Shown here: positions 13,775 through 20,329 of the stretch, one piece after another
Layout: each line of letters opens with the position of its first letter
Numbering within the stretch: the stretch's first letter is position 1
Assembly (NCBI GenBank): GCA_002293605.1
Contig: DBDO01000010.1
Coordinates: 1 to 20,329, forward strand
DNA: 20,329 bases
Reading direction: 5' to 3'
Source: Desulfovibrionaceae bacterium UBA930
GTDB taxonomy: Bacteria > Desulfobacterota > Desulfovibrionia > Desulfovibrionales > Desulfovibrionaceae
Program-made: the position numbers and the translations under genes
Notes under the pieces: generated by a model
The model's database searches: none
Seen by the model: only the letters and a program-made list of their open reading frames with translations
What the model was told of the DNA's origin: nothing

Positions 13775-14509
13775 ATGCCCATACTCCCCTCGAAGGCCTC
13801 TTTTGCTTCTAATGTAAAAGAAAACGCGCACGCGCTGCTGCTGGACTATTACCAGGCCATGCTGGACGCCCTTGGCCCTTCCCATTGGTGGCCTGGGGAG
13901 CATCCCTTTGCCATAAGCGTGGGCGCGGTGCTGACCCAGAACACGGCCTGGCGAAATGTGGAAAAAGCCCTGGACCTGTTGCGCGGAAAAAAGGCCCTGC
14001 GGCTTGATGCCATGCTGGACATGCCCCGGCAGGAACTGGAAGAGGCCCTTCGCCCTTCCGGCTTTTTTCGCCTGAAAGCGCAGCGCCTGCATAATTTGCT
14101 GCATTTTTTCGCCTCTTTTCCCGGCTGGAAGGAGTGCGCACAAACGGGCAGGTTGGACTTTCTCAAGGCTATGCCCGATGCAGAGGCGCGAGATGCTTTG
14201 CTTGGCGTGCGCGGTATCGGGCCGGAAACCGCCGACTGCATCCTGCTCTATGCCCTTGGGCGGCCTTCCTTTGTGGTGGACGCCTATACCCGGCGCATTT
14301 TCAGTCGCCACGGCTTTTTTCCCGATACCATCCCCTATGAGGCCATGCGGTCTTTTTTCATGCAGGCCTTGCCCGTGGACGTAGCCCTTTATAACGAGTA
14401 TCATGCGCTTATCGTGCGCACAGGCAACACTTTTTGCAAAAAGGGCAAGCCGCTGTGCGCCGAATGCCCCTTGGGCCGCTTTTGGGGCACAAGGGAGATG
14501 AAGGGCTGA
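13775..14509 (+). CDS. HhH-GPD DNA glycosylase, EndoIII/MagIII type (244 aa)
   Basis: Base-excision-repair glycosylase of the endonuclease III superfamily. The helix-hairpin-helix is GVRGIGPETAD and the catalytic Asp169 is in VVDAYTRRI. The position of the EndoIII lyase Lys is Glu151 (GPETAD), so it should act as a monofunctional glycosylase. The GIGxE(T/S)AD pattern resembles MagIII-type 3-methyladenine glycosylases, but the substrate is not certain. The C-terminus has C221-x6-C228-x2-C231-x5-W237, the EndoIII [4Fe-4S] pattern with Trp in place of the fourth Cys. The ATG at 13775 has no clear Shine-Dalgarno and may depend on coupling from hicB 27 bp upstream. It stops 14 bp before the EnvC-like start. 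Confidence 0.88.
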   Translation: MPILPSKASFASNVKENAHALLLDYYQAMLDALGPSHWWPGEHPFAISVGAVLTQNTAWRNVEKALDLLRGKKALRLDAMLDMPRQELEEALRPSGFFRLKAQRLHNLLHFFASFPGWKECAQTGRLDFLKAMPDAEARDALLGVRGIGPETADCILLYALGRPSFVVDAYTRRIFSRHGFFPDTIPYEAMRSFFMQALPVDVALYNEYHALIVRTGNTFCKKGKPLCAECPLGRFWGTREMKG

Positions 14510-14523
14510 TTCGGAGAGCGCTG

Positions 14524-15702
14524 TTGACGGACCTTGTTCATTCTTTCCCGCTGCGATGCCCCGCTTGTTGGCGGCTCCTCTCCCGCGCCTTTTCTTGCAC
14601 GCTCTTTTTGCTGTGCTGCGCGCTTTTTTCCGCTTTGGTCCATGCCCCTTCCTGTATGGCTGCGGCTCCTTCACTCTCGCAGCTTGAAAAAAATCTGGCC
14701 CAGGAAAGAAAGAACGCTGCCGAGCGCAGGCAAAGCCTGCAACGTTTGAGCGAGCAGGAGCGCAGGCTGAACACAGACCTTGCCGCCGCCGAAAAACGCA
14801 TTCTGGAACTGGAAAAGGGAATAGCCACACAGCAGGACAAGCTCAGGGAGCTTGGCGATGAGGATAACAAGGCCCGTATCGAATACGAGGCCCTGCTGGC
14901 CGAGCAAGCCAAAACCGAAGAGGCCCAGACCCAGGCCCTGCAACTGCTCTGGGAGCTTACCGGCAGACGCATCGCTGTGGGTCGCCGGGAAACGGTTGAC
15001 TGGACCGCAGCGGATCGCGAATACTCCTGGTCACGGGAGCTTTATGCCTCGCTTGAACAGTACCGCAAAAAACTGGATCAGCAGGAACGTAAACTGGCCC
15101 AGCTGCTTGGACGGCGGGATACAATTTCCCGCAGCGTGCAGGCGGGCATGGCCTCGGTCAATGAGGAAAAGCGCACGCTGCTCAAAGTTCGCGTTGATTA
15201 TGATAAAAAACTGGCGGAACTGCGCAGGCGGCGCGGCAGCGAAGAAGCGGAACTGAAAAATATTCTGAAACTGGTGGAGAGCTTGAACCTTGCCATTGCC
15301 GAGCGTTCCAGGGGCAATATCGATACAATGAAGGGCAAGCTCCCCTGGCCGGTTTCCGGCAAGTTGCGGGTACGCTATGCCCCGCAGCAAGTTCCGGCCT
15401 CGCGCGGGCTGGGCTTTGCCGTAGCGGAAGGGGCCGAGATCAGGGCCGTGGCCGGGGGCACCGTGGTGCATAATGATGTGTTGCGGGGCTTTGGAACCGT
15501 GCTCATTCTTCAGCATGGCGAAGATTATTATTCCCTGTACGCCTTTTTGGGCAGCAGCCCCCTGCGGGTCGGCCAGGATGTCGCGGGACGCCAGAGCATC
15601 GGCACTGCGGGCTATTATCCGGCTATAAAAGGGCCGGGTTTGTATTTTGAATTGCGTTTTAAGCAAAAAGCCATTAACCCTGAACATTGGCTTGCATCAT
15701 AG
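14524..15702 (+). CDS. EnvC-like murein hydrolase activator with degenerate LytM domain (392 aa)
   Basis: Probable periplasmic activator of cell-wall amidases. A basic N-terminus and hydrophobic stretch (CTLFLLCCALFSALVHAPSC) ending near AAAP form a signal peptide. A long coiled coil follows (about residues 45-280: QLEKNLAQERKNAAERRQ and similar heptads). The C-terminus is an M23/LytM domain: KLPWPVSGKLRVRYAP, GAEIRAVAGGTVVHNDVLRGFG, YSLYAFLGSSPLRVGQDV and GPGLYFELRF. The zinc ligands are missing (RGLGFAV replaces HxGID, YAF replaces YAHL, LYFE replaces LHFE), as in EnvC, so it should not be a peptidase itself. TTG 14524 is chosen, five bases after GGAGAG; an earlier ATG at 14434 lies inside the glycosylase gene. 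It probably shares an operon with ctpA. Confidence 0.85.
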   Translation: MTDLVHSFPLRCPACWRLLSRAFSCTLFLLCCALFSALVHAPSCMAAAPSLSQLEKNLAQERKNAAERRQSLQRLSEQERRLNTDLAAAEKRILELEKGIATQQDKLRELGDEDNKARIEYEALLAEQAKTEEAQTQALQLLWELTGRRIAVGRRETVDWTAADREYSWSRELYASLEQYRKKLDQQERKLAQLLGRRDTISRSVQAGMASVNEEKRTLLKVRVDYDKKLAELRRRRGSEEAELKNILKLVESLNLAIAERSRGNIDTMKGKLPWPVSGKLRVRYAPQQVPASRGLGFAVAEGAEIRAVAGGTVVHNDVLRGFGTVLILQHGEDYYSLYAFLGSSPLRVGQDVAGRQSIGTAGYYPAIKGPGLYFELRFKQKAINPEHWLAS

Positions 15703-15764
15703 TTTATACAAGCCTTCGTTTTTTTTGCTTACGGCCTGTGCCGTATCCGCCTTGGAGGAAGCTC

Positions 15765-17069
15765 ATGCACCATTTTATGAAAGCTCTGCTCGCGCTTTGT
15801 TGCCTTGTCGTTGTTACGCCTGCGGCCTTGGGCGCGGACAGCGACAGGCATGAAGGCAAAAAGCGCTTCAGCAAAGCCTACGATATCATCCGCAGCGGCT
15901 ATGTGCGGGACGTGGAAGACGATGAACTGATGAATGGGGCCATCAAGGGCATGCTGGAGGGTCTGGACCCTCATTCCACCTTTTTGGGCAAAGAAGACTT
16001 CAAGGAAATGCAGGAGGCCACATCCGGCGAGTTTTTCGGGGTGGGAATCGAAATTTCCACAGAAAACAACCAGCTTATCGTGGTGTCGCCCATTGAGGAC
16101 ACCCCGGCGGACAAGGCGGGCCTCAAGGCGGGCGACATGATTCTCGCCGTTGACGGGCAGCCCACGCAGGACATGACCACCACAGAGGCGGTATCGAAAA
16201 TTCGCGGCCCGAAAGGAAGTCAGGTGGAACTTCTGATTCTCGGCAAGGAGGACAAGGCCCCGAAAAGTGTCAAAATAGTGCGCGATGCCATTCCCCTTAT
16301 CAGCGTCAAGGCCCGTTTTCTTGATGACGAGGGCTATCTTTGGATTCGTCTGACGCGTTTTAACGACAAGACCACCTCCGAATTGCTCGAAGCTCTGCGC
16401 GAACAAGGCAAAAAAGCGGAAATCAAGGGTATAGTGCTCGACCTTCGCAATAACCCCGGCGGTCTGCTCAAGCAATCGGTAACCGTATCCGATGTGTTTT
16501 TGAAAAAGGGCGCTATTGTCAGCATGCGTGGCCGAGGCGGGCAGGTGCTCGAAAGTCACAGCGCCAAAAGCACCCCTTCTGATGTGACCTGCCCCCTGGT
16601 AACCTTGGTGAACCAGGGCTCGGCCTCGGCCTCTGAAATCGTGGCCGGTGCCCTGCAGGACCACAGCCGGGCCGTGATTGTGGGCGAACCGACCTTTGGC
16701 AAGGGCTCCGTGCAAAAGATCGAGCCGCTCGGGGACGGCACGGCCATCAAAATGACCATAGCCCGCTATTATACCCCAAAAGGGCGCTCCATTCAGGCCG
16801 AAGGCATCGTGCCCGACATTGTCGTGGCCTTTGAAGCCCCGCGCGAGGGCGAGGCCGCGAAAACGCCCCGCTTTTTCGGACCGCGCGAAAAAGACCTTTC
16901 CCGCCACCTTGAAAACGGAGCGAAAAAGGCGGGCGAAGAGAAAAAAAGCGACAAGCCCAAGCTCCTGGAAAGCGAAACAAAGGCTCTGCTGGAAAAGGAC
17001 AACCAACTGCGCATGGCCCTGCAACTGGTGAAGGGACTGCCCAAAATTTCAGAAGTGCACGTTCAGTAA
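15765..17069 (+). CDS. ctpA: Carboxy-terminal processing protease, S41 family (434 aa)
   Basis: Periplasmic PDZ-containing serine protease that trims C-termini of envelope proteins. A signal peptide (MKALLALCCLVVVTPAALGA) is followed by the conserved helical cap (YVRDVEDDELMNGAIKGML and GLDPHSTFL). A PDZ domain is at about residues 85-165 (GVGIEIS, TPADKAGLKAGDMILAVDG), and the tail-specific protease core has LDLRNNPGGLL. The catalytic pair is visible: Ser288 in GSASASEI and Lys313 in FGKGSVQ, 25 residues apart as in Prc. A charged Lys/Glu-rich C-terminal extension is about 70 residues. ATG 15765 follows GGAGG at six bases. The EnvC-like gene ends 62 bp upstream; EnvC-CtpA pairs recur in many Gram-negatives, consistent with joint envelope maintenance. 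Confidence 0.95.
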   Translation: MHHFMKALLALCCLVVVTPAALGADSDRHEGKKRFSKAYDIIRSGYVRDVEDDELMNGAIKGMLEGLDPHSTFLGKEDFKEMQEATSGEFFGVGIEISTENNQLIVVSPIEDTPADKAGLKAGDMILAVDGQPTQDMTTTEAVSKIRGPKGSQVELLILGKEDKAPKSVKIVRDAIPLISVKARFLDDEGYLWIRLTRFNDKTTSELLEALREQGKKAEIKGIVLDLRNNPGGLLKQSVTVSDVFLKKGAIVSMRGRGGQVLESHSAKSTPSDVTCPLVTLVNQGSASASEIVAGALQDHSRAVIVGEPTFGKGSVQKIEPLGDGTAIKMTIARYYTPKGRSIQAEGIVPDIVVAFEAPREGEAAKTPRFFGPREKDLSRHLENGAKKAGEEKKSDKPKLLESETKALLEKDNQLRMALQLVKGLPKISEVHVQ

Positions 17070-17090
17070 GGCTATATTATATATGGGATC

Positions 17091-17141
17091 TTGGGGAGGA
17101 TTTGTCCGCCCTCGCTTTGCGAAGGATGCACAGTCCCCCAA
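17091..17141. terminator. Bidirectional stem-loop between ctpA and the radical SAM gene
   Basis: An outer stem TTGGGG (17091-17096) with CCCCAA (17136-17141) encloses a 7-bp inner stem CCCTCGC (17109-17115) with GCGAAGG (17119-17125), one pair being G-T. It lies between convergent stop codons at 17069 and 17145. No T run is next to it. Confidence 0.5.
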
Positions 17142-17144
17142 AGC

Positions 17145-18068
17145 CTACCCGCAATTCCGGCAGATTTCGAGATTTTCGAAATTTCCCGCGTAATATTCAT
17201 AGATGCGGTCAAGAAAGCGGGGCGAGTTCCAGACCTCCCGAATAGATGTTTCGGCCACATTGCCGAGCACAACGCTCTGCTGCCAGTCGTGGCAGCATAA
17301 AATCATGTCGCCGTTCTCCACAATATAGGCCTGCTTGAGAAAGAGGTCGCAATTCAGCTTGCGCGCGTGCGCGCCCGGCGCAATGGCGCTCACCCCTTCA
17401 CCGGCCCGGTTGTCCATGTGGTGGATGACAAAAGGCACCTGGCGTCTCTCCCAGTACTCTTTTGCATACTCCAGTTCGCCTTCCACCAGGGTGGTGTGTA
17501 TGGTCGTGACCTTGACGCTGGGCCGACTTTTGCCCAGTTCTTTTTTCAGGCGGAGAAAGCTGTCTATATTGCGCATGGAGGTCGCATAATCCAGGTTCAT
17601 GGAGGCCCGGTAGCTTTCCGGGCTGTAACCGTTCACGCTGAACCAGATCTGCGAAAGCCCGGACTCAGTGAGGAGCTTGCGGCTGATTTCTTCTGTCAGC
17701 AGTCCGGCATTGGTATTGATTTTGCTTTTGGTGAAAAAGGGGGTTTTTGCGCGGATACGGCGCAGGATATCCGGCATGCGCTTGTCGGCCAGGGGTTCGT
17801 TGGTCAGGTAGGGACTGATCCGGCTGACGAGATGCCTGCCGCATTCGCTGACGATTTTGTCAATAAGCCCGTCTTCCATGCGCCCGTGCGGGATAAGCTC
17901 CGGGCTCAGGGCGTGCGGGCAAAAAACGCATTTGGCATTGCAGGCGGACAGGGTCTGAAATTCAACCGTGCGCGGAAAAGAGGGGCGAAAGCGTCTGCCG
18001 CTTTTCAGCCAGAGCCAGACTTTATTCAAGTAGCTCGCCCCGCGAGGGGGCATGAAGTAGCGGGCCAT
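17145..18068 (-). CDS. Radical SAM/SPASM domain protein (307 aa)
   Basis: A [4Fe-4S] radical S-adenosylmethionine enzyme. The CxxxCxxC cluster motif is Cys43, Cys47 and Cys50 in LSACNAKCVFCPHA. The C-terminal SPASM-like domain has Cys240, the pair Cys258-Cys259 in ILCCHDW, and Cys303-x2-Cys306 at the extreme end, which can ligate one auxiliary cluster. The region between fits a TIM-barrel half. SPASM enzymes modify peptides, proteins or small molecules; no candidate precursor peptide is seen nearby, so substrate is unknown. The start at 18068 lies four bases after the nitroreductase stop, and GGAAGG in the end of that gene can serve as its ribosome site, so translation is probably coupled. 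Length is complete. Confidence 0.88.
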   Translation of the reverse strand: MARYFMPPRGASYLNKVWLWLKSGRRFRPSFPRTVEFQTLSACNAKCVFCPHALSPELIPHGRMEDGLIDKIVSECGRHLVSRISPYLTNEPLADKRMPDILRRIRAKTPFFTKSKINTNAGLLTEEISRKLLTESGLSQIWFSVNGYSPESYRASMNLDYATSMRNIDSFLRLKKELGKSRPSVKVTTIHTTLVEGELEYAKEYWERRQVPFVIHHMDNRAGEGVSAIAPGAHARKLNCDLFLKQAYIVENGDMILCCHDWQQSVVLGNVAETSIREVWNSPRFLDRIYEYYAGNFENLEICRNCG

Positions 18069-18072
18069 AAAC

Positions 18073-18603
18073 TTAATTCACCTTCCAGGCCTGTCCGTAA
18101 CGGTTGTAATGCACTTTTTCTTCCTCATAGCGGCTGAGGCGCTGCTGCTCCTTTTTAGGCCTTCCCACGGCGATCAGGGCCAGAGGCACAATGTTCGGCG
18201 GCAGGGCAAAGAGGGAGGCAAAAGCCCTGACGCGATCCTCAAGGGGATGAATGCCGGTCCATACCGCGCCAAGGCCCAGCCCTACGGCGGCCAGCAGCAG
18301 GTTTTGAATGGCGGCGGAGCAGTCCTGAACCCAGAAACCGGGGTATTTTTCCAGAGAGAGGTCGCCGCAGACCAGAATGCAGACAGCGGCGGCGGGTGCC
18401 ATGCCCGCATAGGGGTTGAGAGAGGGAATCTGGGCTATGCTGACCGGGTCGTCAATGACGAGAAAGTGCCAGGGCCGGGCATTGCCCGCGCTGGGGGCGG
18501 TCATGGCCGCATCAAGCATGGCGCGGGTCTCCTCCGTGGTGACCGGCTCGCCCGTATAGGCGCGCACGCTGCGCCGGGAATGTATGGCGGTAAAAATATC
18601 CAT
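18073..18603 (-). CDS. Nitroreductase family flavoprotein (176 aa)
   Basis: FMN-dependent NAD(P)H oxidoreductase of the nitroreductase superfamily; the natural substrate is not predictable. The product has the FMN phosphate-binding SRRSVRAYT at residues 9-17, APSAGNARPWHF, DCSAAIQNLLLAAVGLGLGA and WTGI, and ends with VPLALIAVGRPKKE. The short 176-residue length fits the single-domain anaerobe type. The start at 18603 follows GGAGG by seven bases; the frame is open much further upstream but without a ribosome site or family sequence. It is the first gene of a two-gene unit with the radical SAM enzyme. The promoter should lie in the gap up to 18808; I could not choose one with confidence. Confidence 0.92.
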   Translation of the reverse strand: MDIFTAIHSRRSVRAYTGEPVTTEETRAMLDAAMTAPSAGNARPWHFLVIDDPVSIAQIPSLNPYAGMAPAAAVCILVCGDLSLEKYPGFWVQDCSAAIQNLLLAAVGLGLGAVWTGIHPLEDRVRAFASLFALPPNIVPLALIAVGRPKKEQQRLSRYEEEKVHYNRYGQAWKVN

Positions 18604-18808
18604 AACCCAACCTCCGGAAAATATCGTTGCCGTCTGTATACGCGCTTTCCTCCCGGAATGAAAGACAGGCATGTTTCGGTAAAAATATATTCGCAACTGG
18701 CGTGCGCGGCGGGCTTGTGCTACCCTCTCAGGGGGGCGGCGGATTTCCCGTTGCCTGGTTTTTTCATTGTTTCTGACACATAAAAAAAGGGAATAAGGCG
18801 GATAGAGC

Positions 18809-20185
18809 ATGACCGAACAGACAACAGAAAGAAGCGGGGCGCAAAAAAGCGGCGTGTTGGAGCGTCTTTTTCGCCTCGGGGAGAACCGGACCACGGTCAA
18901 AACCGAAGTGATGGCCGGGCTGACCACCTTTGTGGCAATGGGCTACGTGATTTTCGTCAACCCCAACATCATCGCCGAGGCGGGCGTTCCCAGAGAGGCG
19001 GCCATTGCCGCGACCATCTGGTCTGCGGTTATATGCACCCTGCTGCTCGGCCTTTGGGCCAATTTTCCGGTAGCTGCCGCGCCGGGCATGGGGCTGAACG
19101 CCTTTTTCACCTATACCGTGGTGCTCGGCTCCGGCCTTTCCTGGCAGACCGCGCTCGGCGCGGTGTTTATCTCGGGTGTGATCTTTTTTCTTCTCACCCT
19201 GGGGGGCATCCGTCAGGCCATCATCGAGGCCGTGCCCATGAACCTGAAACGGGCCATAGGCGTGGGCATCGGGCTTTTTATCGCCTTTGTGGGCATGCGC
19301 GGGGCAGGCATCATCGTGGATAATCCAGCTACCCTGGTAGCGGTCGGTGAAGTGAGCAGCCTGAGCTTTGCCCCTGGCAGGCCCGCGCCCCTGCTGGCCC
19401 TGGCCGGGCTGATCTTCACAGCCGCGCTCATGGCCCGGGGCCGGGCCTGGGGGCTGCTTGCCGGGGTGCTTTTCACCACGCTGCTGGGTATGATCTGCGG
19501 CGCGGCAGCCTGGCCAAAGGGGCTTTCCAGCATTGTCAGCTTCAGCCTGCCGAGTTTGGCCGACACCTTTTTGGCCATGGATCTGGCCGGGGCCTTTGCC
19601 TACGGCATTGTATCGATTATTTTCACCTTTACCGTGGTCGAGCTTTTCGACAACATGGGGGTTTTGATCGGCGTAACCCGCAAAGCCGGACTGATGGCCG
19701 AAGACGGGAGCATCAAAAATTTGAACCGGGCCTTGAGTTCAGACGCCATAGGGACAATGGCCTCGGCTGTGCTCGGCACCTCCACGGCAACTACCTATAT
19801 AGAAAGCGCAGCCGGAGTGGCCGCCGGGGGGCGCACCGGTCTGACCGCCGTAACTGTGGCCGGGCTCTTCGCCGTTTCCCTGTTCTTCGCCCCGCTGGTC
19901 GGTCTGGTGCCGCCCTTTGCCACGGCCCCGGCCCTGATTATCGTGGGCGCGCTCATGATGGCCGAGGTGGTGCATGTGCGCTTTGACGATTTCACCGAGG
20001 GCCTGCCTGCCTTTCTGACAATCATCATGATGCCGCTGACGTACAGCATAGCCAACGGCTTTGCCTTTGGCTTTGTCAGTTACGCCCTGCTCAAAATCTG
20101 CGCCGGACGCCGTAGCGAGGTCAGTGGGGTGATGCTGGCGATCAGCGCGGTGTTTATTGTGAATTTTGTGCTGCGACTGGGGTGA
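18809..20185 (+). CDS. NCS2/AzgA-type purine permease (458 aa)
   Basis: Inner-membrane purine (adenine/guanine/hypoxanthine) symporter of the AzgA/COG2252 branch of NCS2. Twelve-plus hydrophobic segments are visible. Family motifs: VMAGLTTFVAMGYVIFVNP, APGMGLNAFFTYTVV, VPMNLKRAIGVGIGLFIAFVG, FTFTVVELFDNMGVLIG and the substrate-binding TSTATTYIESAAGVAAGGRT. The length is normal and no truncation is seen. ATG 18809 follows AAGGCGG; the N-terminal ~30 residues are a hydrophilic cytoplasmic segment. The gene is transcribed away from the nitroreductase gene and appears alone. No purine riboswitch was recognised in the 205-bp gap upstream. Substrate among purines cannot be called. Confidence 0.93.
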   Translation: MTEQTTERSGAQKSGVLERLFRLGENRTTVKTEVMAGLTTFVAMGYVIFVNPNIIAEAGVPREAAIAATIWSAVICTLLLGLWANFPVAAAPGMGLNAFFTYTVVLGSGLSWQTALGAVFISGVIFFLLTLGGIRQAIIEAVPMNLKRAIGVGIGLFIAFVGMRGAGIIVDNPATLVAVGEVSSLSFAPGRPAPLLALAGLIFTAALMARGRAWGLLAGVLFTTLLGMICGAAAWPKGLSSIVSFSLPSLADTFLAMDLAGAFAYGIVSIIFTFTVVELFDNMGVLIGVTRKAGLMAEDGSIKNLNRALSSDAIGTMASAVLGTSTATTYIESAAGVAAGGRTGLTAVTVAGLFAVSLFFAPLVGLVPPFATAPALIIVGALMMAEVVHVRFDDFTEGLPAFLTIIMMPLTYSIANGFAFGFVSYALLKICAGRRSEVSGVMLAISAVFIVNFVLRLG

Positions 20186-20240
20186 TTCCCATGTGGAATC
20201 AAACGCGCCTTGGCTTTGATAACAAATTCGTTATATTTTT
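20183..20240 (+). terminator. Two stem-loops after the purine permease, second with a T run
   Basis: TGATTCC (20183-20189, overlapping the stop codon) pairs with GGAATCA (20195-20201). A second weak stem, ATAAC (20219-20223) with GTTAT (20230-20234), is followed by ATTTTT (20235-20240). Together they are a plausible termination region. Confidence 0.5.
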
Positions 20241-20329
20241 AAGGGCGGGGCTGTGCGCGTCAAGGGCTCGGTAATCCCCCATAACGCAGCGCGTTCCGCC
20301 TCATCAGACGCCGCAGGCTGCCGCGTAGC
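20241..20329. other. Unassigned tail of the window
   Basis: The 89 bp are GC-rich. On the minus strand two frames are open from the window edge, one ending at a TGA near 20260, the other at a TAA near 20233. Either could be the 3' end of a convergent gene whose body lies outside. Nothing recognisable can be read in so short a stretch. Confidence 0.3.

Noticed and set aside
18587..18690. CGGTAAAAATAT occurring twice near the nitroreductase start
   Set aside because: One copy lies in the coding sequence and the other upstream; a 12-bp AT-rich match 90 bp apart is too weak to call a site.
18604..18808. Purine riboswitch upstream of the NCS2 permease
   Set aside because: No three-way junction or conserved loop sequences could be recognised in either strand.
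1..20329. CRISPR array, tRNA, rRNA or transposase
   Set aside because: No regularly spaced repeats, cloverleaf-like sequences or transposase motifs were seen on either strand.

Overview
The window looks like a chromosomal segment of a Desulfovibrio-type bacterium (Desulfovibrionaceae). This is inferred from the gene set and protein character, not from a database search: moderately high GC, good GGAG-type ribosome binding sites, a short single-domain malic enzyme, a CbiR-like cobamide enzyme, a DUF169 protein, and many conserved but orphan small genes. I see no rRNA, tRNA, IS transposase, phage gene or CRISPR array. Genes lie on both strands in short operons separated by hairpins.

Layout. (1) 1-2173: the 3' part of chorismate synthase (aroC, +) converges on an NADP-type malic enzyme (-) across an 11-bp stem-loop. 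(2) 2248-4260: a promoter, a ~140-nt structured leader, an orphan helical 180-aa protein, an intrinsic terminator, then a GT4 glycosyltransferase whose start lies 15 nt after that terminator. (3) 4257-4412 (-): an overlooked 51-aa basic protein, convergent with the glycosyltransferase. (4) 4811-6753: a CbiR-like cobamide-remodelling phosphodiesterase and a DHH-DHHA1 phosphoesterase, probably one operon. (5) 6955-10361: rfbA-galE-wbaP, a surface-polysaccharide initiation operon making dTDP-glucose, UDP-galactose and the undecaprenyl-PP-linked first sugar. (6) 10441-11350: a 21-bp-arm inverted repeat and a cysteine-rich DUF169 protein. (7) 11526-13747: metY (-) with a structured leader, divergent from a hicA-hicB toxin-antitoxin pair whose AT-rich operator-like inverted repeat touches the -35. 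(8) 13775-17069: a DNA glycosylase of the EndoIII/MagIII type missing one iron-sulfur cysteine, an EnvC-like amidase activator and a CtpA-type protease (cell-envelope remodelling). (9) 17145-18603 (-): a nitroreductase coupled to a radical SAM/SPASM enzyme. (10) 18809-20185: an NCS2/AzgA-type purine permease, then an unassigned tail.

No single spectacular undescribed multi-gene system is visible. The best novelty candidates are the 51-aa gene at 4257-4412, the orphan 180-aa protein with its leader, the metY leader with competing pairings, the inverted repeat before the DUF169 gene, the glycosylase with a Trp in the fourth cluster-ligand position, and the pairing of a cobamide-remodelling enzyme with a DHH phosphoesterase.
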